From Nyssa sinensis (lineage: Eukaryota > Streptophyta > Magnoliopsida > Cornales > Nyssaceae): a stretch of DNA of 64,000 bases. This document shows positions 48,701 through 58,821 of this stretch, one piece after another. The first letter of the stretch is position 1. Each line of letters starts with the position of its first letter. The notes beneath the pieces are model-generated. The model was given only the letters and a program-made list of their open reading frames with translations. It searched no databases and had not been told where the DNA came from. Both the position numbers and the translations under genes were made by a program. Where the stretch lies: NCBI GenBank assembly GCA_008638375.1, contig VIRR01000544.1, forward strand, positions 62,001 to 126,000, read 5' to 3'.

Positions 48701-48933
48701 TGGGCGAGTGGACTTGAGACGCATGGATTCACTCGTCTTCTCCAGCGAATAGCGCGTACAGCGCATGGGGAGAGTGGCCTTCACGCGCAGATACTTGGGA
48801 GGTGTGTGAAGGATCGTGTGGTGTTTTTTGGTTGCACGATTTTTTCTATTGGACTTGTCTCGATAAGTACTACCCACTGGTGTGTTCAAAACACAATTTG
48901 GATAAGTTTTGTTTATGGGCAGTAGACACAAAT

Positions 48934-48950
48934 CGTGGCTCTGATTGCAC
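48934..48950 (-). other. Copia primer-binding site, inner copy
   Basis: On the minus strand, directly after an LTR copy, the sequence reads tgcaatcagagccac. This is a mutated form of the initiator-Met tRNA site TGGTATCAGAGC. A second copy lies at 49420-49435. Confidence 0.65.
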
Positions 48951-48951
48951 T

Positions 48952-49436
48952 TGTTGAGATGCATACAAGCAACTACTGAAGTAGAAACACAAACATACTC
49001 ACACAGAGACCAAATTTACGTGGTTCGACAATTGCCTACATCCACAGAGGAGAGATTATCACTAAAAATAAACTCAAAGTTTACAATGGAAGAGGAGGAG
49101 AAAAACAACACTCGCTCAATTCAACTCACAACTTTCACTCTATCTCTCAATGTCTCACTCTCACACAACACCAACAATGCTCTTAACAATCTCTATTTAT
49201 AGTCAAGAGAAGAGATGCATTAAATATGCAATGATGCACACCACACCGTCGATGGCTAAAGTCCACCTTGACGGCCGACTGAATTTGCGCGTGAATGAGC
49301 GTGTGGTGTTTTTTGACTGCATGGTTTTTTCTATTTGACTTGTCTCAATAAGTACTACCCACCGGTATGTTCAAAACACAATTTGGATAAGTTTGGTTTC
49401 TAGGCAGTAGACACAAACCGTGGTTTTGATAACACT
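48952..49436 (-). repeat. Truncated extra LTR plus leader (tandem duplication)
   Basis: 48952-49288 is an LTR copy cut off after ccgactgaattt. 49289-49436 repeats the leader found at 48805-48951 (gtgtggtgttttttg, aagtactacccac, gttcaaaacacaatttggat). The element therefore starts LTR-leader-partial LTR-leader, with a period of about 485 bp. Confidence 0.8.
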
Positions 49437-49837
49437 TGTTGGGATGCATACGAGAGCAGCTACTGAACTAGAAACACAACCATACTCACACAAAGACCAA
49501 ATTTACGTGGTTCGACAATTGCCTACATCCACGGAGGAGAGATTCCCACTAAAAATATACCCAAAGTTTACAATGGAGGAGGAGGAGGAGAAAAACAACA
49601 CTCACTCAACTCAACTCAACTCACAGCTCTCACTCTATCTCTCAATGTCTCACTCACACACAACACCAACAATGCTCTCAACACTCTTTATTTATAGGCA
49701 AGAACAGAGACGCATTAAATGTGCAATGGCATCACACCGTCTGTGGCTAAAGTCCACCTTGACGGCAGACTGAATTTTCCACATCTGCGGCTATTGCTGT
49801 GGCTAACCTTATTCACATAAGTGAGGTGGATCTAGCC
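49437..49837 (-). repeat. Copia 5' LTR (outer)
   Basis: Begins TGTTGGGATGCATACG on the plus strand and ends GATCTAGCC before the target duplication aaaat (49838-49842). It aligns along its length with the 3' LTR at 35693-36082, with scattered differences. Confidence 0.83.
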
Positions 49838-49842
49838 AAAAT

Positions 49843-50290
49843 GCTCATCAGTAGAGTGAATAAAATACAACAATATCCCTCTTCTTCTCCACATTTATGC
49901 AAGTTGTGGGATAACAGCACCAGAGTATGTTAATAAAAGAGAAAAAAAAAAAAGGAAAAGAAAGTGAATGCTTGCTTAATCAGAACCCCGACATTGTAAC
50001 TAAAAGAGAAACAAAAAATGCTTGGTTGTAGAGAAAAAAATTACAAGAAACAGAAATCAATGTTTAGCAAGAAATGGTTGGTACAAGTATGCAAGAAGCA
50101 TAGACTATCAGTAAATCTGGGGGTAAAAAAACAAGGAAAAAGAATGCTCAAGTGTTTAGGGTGCTTGAGGAGATCAAGATGGCAACAATGACTTCCTGAT
50201 ATTTTTCCTGCCTCTGAATTTGAGTGGACTCCACACTAATTGTTTCCGTTGTAGGGCAACAACTGTTGTAAGACACATTCATGCCTGTGG
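49843..50290. other. Kinesin 3' flank with duplicated coding end
   Basis: 50170-50269 is a near-identical copy of the last roughly 100 bp of the kinesin coding sequence (50291-50390), offset by 121 bp. It begins gagatcaagatggcaacaa. Since the gene is on the minus strand, this copy falls in the 3' UTR. The rest (49843-50169) is A-rich UTR/flank without a gene. Confidence 0.8.
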
Positions 50291-50411
50291 GAGATCAAGA
50301 TGGCAACAACGACTTCCTGATATTTTTCCTGCCTCTCAATTTGAGTGGACTCCACACTAATTGTTTCCGTTGTAGGGCAACAACTGTTGGATGCTTTGGT
50401 TTCCATGAACC
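50170..50411 (-). repeat. 121-bp tandem duplication over kinesin stop codon
   Basis: Units start at 50170 and 50291 and share tggcaacaaygacttcctga, tatttttcctgcctctsaat and ccgttgtagggcaacaactg. The gene-proximal unit holds the stop used here (50295-50297). Confidence 0.9.
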
Positions 50412-53400
50412 TGCCTGTGTTGGAGGACTTCCCATAAATTTACTGCTCCTTGGACCGGATGGCGTTGCCTCCACTGTTGCAGCTTCTGCTTCCCTTAACT
50501 GTGGCGGTGGAGAGCGTACCCTTGATGTACGCCATACCCTTTGTGGGTCCCAAACAAATGATTGCCGACCCATCACACGGCCATTCTTTAATCGAGCAGT
50601 GGAGCTATTGAGTGGAGTCATTGTGTTTAAGTTTGTTTCAGGGCGGAGGGTTGCAATGGAGGCCCGTCTTTTAGGCTGAATAACCTGATTTGTTGTTGGA
50701 GGAGGTCTGACAGCAATGGAACCCCGTCTAGGTTTCAAAAGTGTTTTAGTCTTGGTTGCTGCCATCGTTGTTCTTGATGTGTTTTCTTTATCATCTGTTG
50801 GAACTGGCAGAATAGTAGAACTCCTCATTTTGTTGGGTGGGACGGGGGAAGGTGGGGGCAAAAAATTGGTGATCCTTCGCAATGGCAGCCTCAGTTTTGG
50901 AGCTAATGGTGGCTTTTTCTCTGTTATGTTCTTCTCCGACTGTTTTAGAGATGTCAGGGTTGGAAACTGAGCAGAAGCAGCAGCAAAAGATCTAGTCTCC
51001 AGTTTTTGTCTGGTTTTCCTCTCTGCTAATTGGTTCTCAAGATCTCGAAGCTGTTAACAAATTTCAATCAAACTTGGTTGTCAATTGAAACTATAAATAA
51101 TCAAAATGGACAAGAAGTTGAATAATGCGTGGTATTGTGGAAATTCCAAAGGAGAATAACTTTATATTGAACGTGTACAAGCCACATAAAATCAAGTGAG
51201 TATCATCATCTGAGAGGTCCTTCTCTTAAATTGGAATGTAATCTAGACTTGACTTAGAAATAATACAAACTAGTCAAGATTATTACCTTCTCTTGAAGAC
51301 TCCTGCAGAGGTTTTCTCTGGCAGTGAATCTTATTTGCAAGGACTGCAAGCTATCCTGCAATTTTTTTGTTTCCTTCTCGTCATGCTTTGCTTTTTCTGC
51401 CTGTTCATATATCAATTTATGACTTGCATCAGTCTCTAATCAACAAAAAGAAAAAGTTATTGGAAATATCTAATTTGTTGCGTCTTACCAGTTGCTTGTA
51501 CTTAAATAGCTCTGTGAAGTCTGCCTGTTTACGAGCAGGGGCATGCTCAATTCCTCGGACACGGCTGGCAAAATTCAATGAGCAAAGGGTTTCTCCGAAG
51601 TCTGCTGCATTTGGGCTGATCTGGACGAACATTAATGTCTTGCAATCTCCTCCTACATTTCAGGTTCCAAGAAGTGTTAATCATTGAGGAAGGTGGTAAA
51701 CTGAATCTCCATTGAAGAAATATAAATACAATTGGGACCTTATCCTGGCAACTCCTGTTAGTTAACAATCACATTCATCATTATGACTACGAACTCCACT
51801 ACAGTGGCATGGCACATTAAGTGGCACTACATGATTTGTAGATGACCCAAACCCTAGAGTATACACTTCAGTGAAGTAAATATCACTAGAATCATCAATA
51901 AAGCTCACCTAGAGAGCTCTGCAGCATATGAGTGAGTTTTGAGTTCCTGGTTTGGACAAAAATAACAAAAACAATTAGTATATAGAAGATAGATGCACGT
52001 GAGAGAGAAAGAGAGAGTGAGAGAGAGAGATGCCTGTATGGAACATGGGCTGCCTTAGATGCAAGAGCAGAGATAACATCCCCAAGAGCTGAGAGGGATT
52101 TATTTATAAACTGAGATTCCTTCAGCCTTTCACCTTCAACTTCAATCTTTCCTACACGCTCACTTCCGGCCAAGTCTACCAGCCAGAGGTGGCTCTTTGT
52201 CCGCTGCCCATTTATTTTGTTCTCTCCCTTAACAGTCACTCTCAACAAGCTGCAGAGAGGGATTATATCATATAGATAATTTGTGTATTTCCTCAGATTA
52301 CAGAAATCAAAATTAACTTGTTCTATGAACAACAGAATAAATGTTCATGACAGATTATGACTCATTTCCAAATTGTTTCAATTCACTCTCAACAAGCTGC
52401 AGAGAGGGATTATATCATATAGATAATTTGTGTATTTCATCAGATTACAGAAATCAAAAGTAACTTGTTCTATGAACAACAGAATAAATGTTCATGACAG
52501 ATTATGACTCATTTCCAAATTGTTTCAATTTACCATTAGGCACGGTGGACAAATAAAATTAGAAGAAAAAAAAGAGAATCAGAACATTTGTGAAAGTAAC
52601 AATTACCAATGAGAACGGCTGCTTAGCTCATTTGCATTTGTAGATCCAACAGATCTGACTCGACTTCCAGACATAAGCAGTTCCCATACTTCACCTGTGC
52701 CATAAACATGAGCTTCAACAAGTCCTGGGACTTCCTGGGTTCCTTCTGCTGATTGCTTTATCTCCAACCTTTTTCCACATAAACAAAAAATATTTGGAGA
52801 TGATGGACTTGGTTGAAATGTAAACTTAATTTGATGATTGACTTGGTTGAAATAATAATAGCTAAATATAAAATCAGCTACATCTAATAAATTCCTATTT
52901 GTTACATATACTATAAATTACGAAGCATTTTAAGCAAATAATAATTCATCTATAGATGCCTACTGTTTTGTTGTTTCGGGATGGGGAAGGTAAAGAAAAA
53001 ATATATAAAATGGTTATATAACTCTCGTGTGCCTGTCTATGATGATAATAATAGCCAAAGGAAAGGCTTTTTAGTTCAGAAGTAATATTAAAGAGAAGAT
53101 AATAGTAATAAGTTAGCAATCCAAGTTTCATTTGACAAGTCCAAATCAAAAGTTTAGAACTCAAAAGATGATTCTTTTGAGTGGGCTCATGGGATTACTA
53201 CCCTATATAGTTTTGTATTATATGTAGTTCATAAAGTATATTAATTAATAGATACAAAAATAATGTCTCAACTTCACAAACGTAGAAAGGGCCATCCAAG
53301 TTTTCATTTGACAATTCCAAATCAAAAGTTTAAGACTCAAAAATGATTCTTTTAATTGAGCTCATGGGAAGATTACTACCCTATATAGTTTTGTATTATA

Positions 53401-56400
53401 TGTTGCTCATAAAGTATATTAATTAATAGATTCAAAAATAATGTCTCAACTTCACAAGTAGAAAGGGGCTCAAACCTTTTAGAACTCAAAAGATGATTCT
53501 TTTAGAACTCAAAAGATAATGGGCTCATGGGATTACTACCCTATATAGTTTTGTATTATATGTAGTTCATAAAGTATATTAATTAATAGATACAAAAATA
53601 ATATCTCAACTTCACAAACATAGAAAGGGCATCCAAGTTTTCATTTGACAAGTCCAAATCAAAAGTTTAAACTCAAAAGATGGTTCTTTTGATTGAGCTC
53701 ATGGGAAGATTAATACCCTATATAGTTTTGTATTATATGTTGTTCATAAAGTATATTAATTAATAGATTCAAAAACAATGTATCAACTTCACGAGTAGAA
53801 AGGGGCTCAAACCTTTTAGAACTCAAAAGATGATTCTTTTGAATGGGCTCATGGGATTACTACCCTACATAGATTTATATTACATGTAGTTCATAAAGTA
53901 TATTAATTAACAGATACAAAAGTAATGTGACAACTTCACAAACATAGAAAGGGCATCCAAGTTTTCATTTGACAAGTCCAAATCAGAAGTTTAAAACTCA
54001 AAAGATGATTCTTTTGATTGAGCTCATGGGAAGATTACTACCCTATATAGATTTGTATTATATGTAGTTCATAAAGTATATTAATTAATAGATACAAAAG
54101 TAATGTGACAACTTCACAAACAAAGAAACGGCATCCAAGTTTTCATTTGACAAGTCCAAATCAGAAGTTTAAAACTCAAAAGATGATTCTTTTGTTTGAG
54201 CTCATGGGAAGATTACTACCCTATATAGTTTTGTATTATATGTTGTTCAGAAAGTATATTCATTAATAGATTCAAAAATAATGTCTCAACTTCACGAGTA
54301 GAAAGGGGCTCAAACCTATGGTTTAGTGCAATCAGGCCGAAGACAACAATAGCCTGTGGTGTGTTAAAACAAGGGCGCAAAAATATCAGAATATCTATAC
54401 ATTTGCAACAAGGTAGAAAGGATTGACTTGAAAATCAAAGATGACTGATAAAAAAAATCATACTTCAATGTGTATTCAAAGCTTCAAGTTGAATTTAAAA
54501 AGTAGACACTCTCTTCTTTCTCTGCTACAATAATAGTGTTGTATCCTGTTGGTAAAACTTGGTGAATACCAATGCTAACAGAAGTGCTCAATTAAATGGA
54601 ACTTTAGACATAACCTTTGGCCACAAGATAATTATAAGCCTGCTTCAATGTACACAATTGGGTTGAGAATAATCAATTGTGAGAGGTGAAAACAAAATCC
54701 AATCTTCTTATTAACATCTCAATACTTCACAAAATTTCTCTGAATTTCCTGTTAACAGTGCAGTTGTTTTGGTGCAGGTAGTTGCGGGTTTAAATTTTTA
54801 ATGTCTATGAATTTTATATGGTATTATAATAAATCCCTTTGGTACTCCAAATTTAATATGCCTATTGTTTTCTGATCCAATTTCCAAACAGAAGGAATTG
54901 AAATGGCAGAAGACAGTCAGTAAAGACCAAAGCTGAAGAAAACTTACTTTTTAGCAGGTTGGTTGGAGTTCTCTACCAAAAGGTCCCTTATCTTTTCATT
55001 GTAAACCTCCAACATGCTTACAAACAGTTCATATTTCATGATACTGCTCCTCTCATTGGAAATCCTGAACAAATCCTCCAAAGTCCTGTAGTTGACTCCT
55101 CTATTTTCAGGTGTTCCTTCCATTGTAAAAGTTTTTCCAGTTCCAGTTTGCCCATAGGCAAATATACAGACATTGTATCCATCCAACACCGAGGTCACTA
55201 TAGGTGATGTTTGAACAAAAACAGCCTCTGCACATTTAACAAACATAAGATAAAGAACTTAACAGTACACAATCTATTAGATGAATTCCTCACAGAGAAA
55301 AATAAATAAATATATTGTTAGTTATCGAGTCAACCTTGGTTGTCCTCAGGCCTAAATACATGATCAAACTTGAATTGCTTTCTGGAAGAATCAGAGCAAA
55401 TGATCTGCAACTCATTGTCCTGAGACGAGTCAAAATCAACTATGGAAGTGTACCCGTTTGCAACTTCGTCTTGGTTTAAAGGTCTACATCTGCAAAACAC
55501 CCTGATATTCCCTTTGAGCTCAATCACTTCATTGTAGAGCCGCTTCCGTTCAGAGCACTCGTCCAGGTACTTCTTCTTCAAAAGTTCACATTCTTCATGG
55601 TACTTCTTTTTCAAAAGTTCATGCTCAGTACCTAACTCCCAAAAAACAAGCAATACCAAATCAAAATTCACAAAAAAAGGAAAAATGGTACTTTTTTCTA
55701 AAAGTTCATGTTCAGTACCTAATTCCCAACAGAACAAACAATAAACCAATTAAACACTAAAAAAAAGGATGGAAAATAAGAGTCAGTAATTGGCAATAAG
55801 AGCATACTCAACCCCTGAAGAGCACTGAGAACATCACAACCAGGAAAAGAATCTGCAGTCATGCCTTTGACTTCATTGCATAGAACTGCGTGCTCCTTCT
55901 TCAAATTCTGAATGGAAACCCAAAAAAAAAAAAATTTGAGACAATTATAAACCCCTGGGACCAAATATTTCATTATAACAATTAAAGGTATAATTTTAAC
56001 AAAAAATATACCTGCACTCTGTTGCTCAAATATTCGGTTTTCTGCAGAATTGGAAGAGTCTGCACTTCATCTGAACACGTTTCTTGGGTTTCATTTGAGA
56101 CATTACTGTCATCCATCAAATCAGTATTTCCTTCCACTTGTTCTGAAGCAATACCTAAAGCCCCCCAAATCAATACACACAAGATAAAAGTAAAATAAAC
56201 TATAAAACCCAATGCTCCATCTGATTGCTGAGGAATTGTTAGACAAGAATGAAAATTTCACATTGAAAATTATATTGTTAACTATTTAGATAAAAAGAAC
56301 ACAAGCATTCACTTGATTGAGACACAGTTAAAACTAACTAAGAGAACCAGAATAACTCAAGACGCAAGATTCTATTCCATTTTATTTTCTTTCCTTGCTT

Positions 56401-56906
56401 TCCTTTTCCTCAGTATTCTGGGCAACCAAACAGAGTATATAAAGAAACAATAAAGAAAAGTTGAAATTTTTAGAGCGCGAACTGATATGAAACCGAGAAA
56501 TTCCAATTCAACATTTTTCTGAACTTCCTAGAAATGAAATCAAAGAAAACACGAACCTATGTCACAAGTTACAGTTTCTGGGGTTCGATCTGAAATGAAA
56601 TCAAGAAACGCAATATCGACGTTTGCTCCAATATATAGAAACGTAACAAAATTGAAAGGTAATCAGACAACAAGTCGACCTATTTCACAAGTTGAAGAAG
56701 GATTCATGGTTTGATCAAAGACAATGTGATTGTAATTGAGTGAGAGGCTTTCTAGGGTTTGATCTGCAAGAAACCAACACGATTGCTTTCATGAGACCAC
56801 TTTATTGGGATTAAAAAAAAAAAACAATTGCACGAAAAAGATATAAACAATATGTGTCTCTACATAAATATGAACGATATGTGTGAGAGATATTGCGTAC
56901 CATCCA
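50295..56906 (-). CDS. KIN14S: Kinesin-14 (KIN14S-like), 13 coding exons
   Basis: Kinesin-14 motors are minus-end-type microtubule motors. Coding exons in gene order: 56906-56900, 56763-56680, 56589-56557, 56154-56012, 55907-55808, 55631-55335, 55227-54948, 52768-52607, 52249-52034, 51946-51909, 51652-51489, 51400-51287, 51050-50295. All phases agree, giving 797 residues. A short N-terminal region and coiled coil ([20 protein letters not shown]) precede the kinesin-14 neck [14 protein letters not shown] (about 160-173). The motor follows: GQTGTGKT (247-254), SSRSH (364-368), DLAGSE (394-399), NFASRVRG (480-487). Next come a coiled coil ([15 protein letters not shown]) and a long basic Pro/Ser-rich tail. 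[17 protein letters not shown] and [20 protein letters not shown] match remembered At5g27550. The first coding exon is only ATGGATG. The intron after exon 9 has a GC donor; the others are GT-AG. Tandem duplications near two acceptors and the stop are listed separately. The tail is the least certain part. Confidence 0.93.
51947..52033 (-). other. 87-nt GC-AG kinesin intron, in frame
   Basis: On the minus strand the donor is ccatacag|gcatct and the acceptor tccaaaccag|gaactc. The exon phase requires this cut, so the donor is GC, a minor but accepted class. The intron is (CT)n-rich, is 87 nt long (divisible by three) and contains no in-frame stop. Retention would therefore add 29 residues inside the motor domain. 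Confidence 0.75.
52237..52530 (-). repeat. 147-bp tandem duplication across a kinesin acceptor
   Basis: Units 52237-52383 and 52384-52530 are nearly identical. Each contains the acceptor ctctctgcag and the first 13 nt of exon 9 (cttgttgagagtg). In the direction of transcription the extra copy comes first. Confidence 0.9.
53113..54320. repeat. Seven-unit tandem array in kinesin intron 7
   Basis: Units of about 150-180 bp share catttgacaagtccaaatca, aaaagatgattcttttga, atgggattactaccctata and taaagtatattaattaatag. The aagatgattctt block recurs near 53168, 53343, 53492, 53680, 53829, 54005 and 54182. Unit types alternate (cacaaacatagaaagggc versus cacgagtagaaaggggctc), suggesting a higher-order repeat of about 330-350 bp. 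Confidence 0.9.
55605..55730 (-). repeat. 87-bp tandem duplication across a kinesin acceptor
   Basis: The sequence around the exon 6 acceptor (ag|gtactgagcatgaactttt, exon start 55631) is repeated 87 bp upstream in the gene (ag|gtactgaacatgaactttt, candidate start 55718). The interval between them is open in frame. Confidence 0.85.
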
Positions 56907-57037
56907 TGACTACGTTTTCTTTGCCTTAAAAATCAATGAAGATCTTCCGAGCTAGAACGTCAAATTTAGAGAGTCAGAACAGAGAGAGAGCAGAGCTGTA
57001 TAAAGAAGATGAGGAACTTCGAAGCTAATGTGAAATG

Positions 57038-57083
<46 letters not shown>

Positions 57084-57290
57084 GGAATGACTGAGATTTG
57101 ATCTTGAACGGTCCAAATAGGGCTTTTGATTCGATTTTACGTTTTTTTGAATTGAATCAATCAGAGTCGTCCGATTGGAAGAGCTGCTCGTAACGGCTAT
57201 ATTTTCTTTGTGCGGAGCGTTCTGAATGAAAGCCGGGTTGGGACTTTTCGAACGCTCTGGCAAGGCCACGAGCTCGGTTTAAATTTTATT
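56907..57290 (-). promoter_or_regulatory. Kinesin 5' leader / proximal promoter
   Basis: Upstream of the kinesin ATG lies a (GA)n run at about 57041-57072, which is (CT)n in the gene direction and typical of plant leaders. The start site is unknown. The minus-strand frame at 57269-56952 is open but is interrupted by the dinucleotide run and is not supported as coding. Confidence 0.45.
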
Positions 57291-58040
57291 TTTTAAACTT
57301 TGAAATAGCTAGAGTAAAAATCGTAAATTTATTCTAAATTAGAGTTAGACTTGTATTGAGACTTTGAAAATTTAAATTCGATCCCAATAATTTTTATATT
57401 ATGTTTTTAATACTTTAATTATTCGTTATTAGATTAATAAGAATTCCTTAAAAACATTACTATTTATTTTTTTTTAATTTTAAAAACTTGTTGTCTTTTA
57501 ATTTTTTTTTAAAATTAAATTATGATAAATAATTATTTTAATGGTTTTTTTATTTCTTTTAGAATGAGAAATTGAAAAAAGTTATTAATACTTTTAATGT
57601 ATAACCAAATAAGAAAAAAATAATAATTTATTAAAAAAATGAATAAAATCTAAAAATTGAAATTGATAATGTAAATTGTTAAAAATTCTTTAGGGTTAGG
57701 TTGAACCTAATACTAATAAATTTCAATTTTGATTAGATTCGGATTGAGTTATTCTGGTTTAAGATCTGGTTCGAATTAATAGTTTTAAAGTTTGGATTGA
57801 ATTTACATATGATTTAGCTCAAACTAGAACCCGACCCACCCGAGTTGTACTCCCAATACTACTTTGCTTAATACTTCGGTCATTGGTTATAGGTAGCTAA
57901 TGAATATTTGACACATTAATGTATGACTCACATCACTTTTTGATCCAAATGTAATACAACAATATTAATAATTACTTTTTGAAAAATGTTATACTTTTAA
58001 TATATGTATTTTAAATTTTACATCGCAAATAATGTATTAT
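57291..58040. other. AT-rich intergenic DNA
   Basis: No gene is seen. It holds A/T-rich DNA with tttttttaaaatt tracts and degenerate ttgaacctaatac and tcggattgag motifs between the kinesin promoter and the gypsy LTR. Confidence 0.6.
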
Positions 58041-58046
58041 TATAAT

Positions 58047-58656
58047 TGATATACCATAAAAGAGCAGGCCAATCAGCACTTGACACATATGATCACAAAT
58101 CCAATTCATGCTCGGCTAACTCAGCTCTCGCTCAGTCAATGACTAAGAGCTCGAGCATCCAGATCAGCACAAAAGGTCGGAAGTGACCGAACATATGCCT
58201 TCAGAGCACATATATCCTGACAAAGATCTCAGATTTGATTACAGGATCCAGACCAATACTCCAGACCTCGTCACCGCCTTAGCGGATGCCGAGTACGGAA
58301 TAAGGAAGCAATCTTCAACAAGGAAACAGTCTTCAACGAGGAAACTACCATCTATGGTTATCTCTATGCAATATTCCACAAGGTAACTGCAATCTCCGAA
58401 TGATCAAATCCCTATATTCATGGCTCCGAATCCTAATCAACTTAGGAAGGCCACGGTCCATAAATTAAACCCTAAAGGTACGCTTTATTTTCATGCTCAT
58501 TCTTTGGCTTTCAATACAGTCTTTCAATTCTTTTTACTTACTTAAGCATCGGAGCGGCTACTGCCGGAGCCAATCCGGTGGTGCTCTGATCGTCTTTCTG
58601 AGTGTTCTACAGGTCACGGAGCCCATACTTATTGCGAGTCAAAAAGTGCAGCATCA
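58047..58656 (+). repeat. 5' LTR of Ty3/gypsy element (left edge approximate)
   Basis: The sequence changes from AT-rich to balanced composition at about 58060. It ends gtgcagcatca just before the primer-binding site. Candidate TG starts are 58047 and the tgacacatatga near 58080. The other LTR is outside the window, so the left edge cannot be confirmed. Confidence 0.55.
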
Positions 58657-58657
58657 G

Positions 58658-58678
58658 TTTGGCGCCGTCTGTGGGAAC
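58658..58678 (+). other. Primer-binding site of gypsy element
   Basis: TTGGCGCCGTCTGTGGGAA directly follows the LTR. This PBS form is typical of plant gypsy elements of the Tat/Athila side. Confidence 0.8.
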
Positions 58679-58821
58679 GACTAATCTCCAAAGTGCTCTA
58701 TTCATAAACTCATCTCTTTCCTCACCGGAAAACCATGGCACCAAATCTCCGACCGCGACAGAATACTCAGAATTAGCAAAACTCTCAACGTCAGCTGCCT
58801 GCTCCTCGTACAAGGGGACTA

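Larger units (their letters stand above)
35693..49837 (-). mobile_element. Ty1/copia retrotransposon with two nested LTRs
   Basis: The whole element lies on the minus strand between LTRs that begin TGTTRGGATGCATAC on the plus strand, with 5-bp duplications aaaat. Removing nested LTR C (with D inside it) and a duplicated LTR-leader unit leaves about 5.4 kb, the normal size of a plant copia element. The order gag, protease, integrase, reverse transcriptase, RNase H is the copia order. Every coding section has stops or shifts, so it is inactive. The far-end base of the 5' LTR has changed from CA to CC. Confidence 0.88.

Noticed and set aside
53113..54320. CRISPR-like array
   Set aside because: Units are long, contiguous and diverged, without short identical repeats and unique spacers, and lie in a plant intron.
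18447..56906. The MAPKKK and kinesin as an NPK1-NACK1 partner pair encoded together
   Set aside because: The kinesin has a neck before the motor ([14 protein letters not shown]) and matches kinesin-14. NACK1 is a kinesin-7 with an N-terminal motor. No direct partnership is known to me.
56952..57269. Possible upstream coding exon of the kinesin (frame starting MALPERSKSPNP)
   Set aside because: It ends in a (CT)n-derived Leu-Ser run and has no donor that joins in phase. The short ATGGATG exon at 56906-56900 fits the downstream phase exactly.
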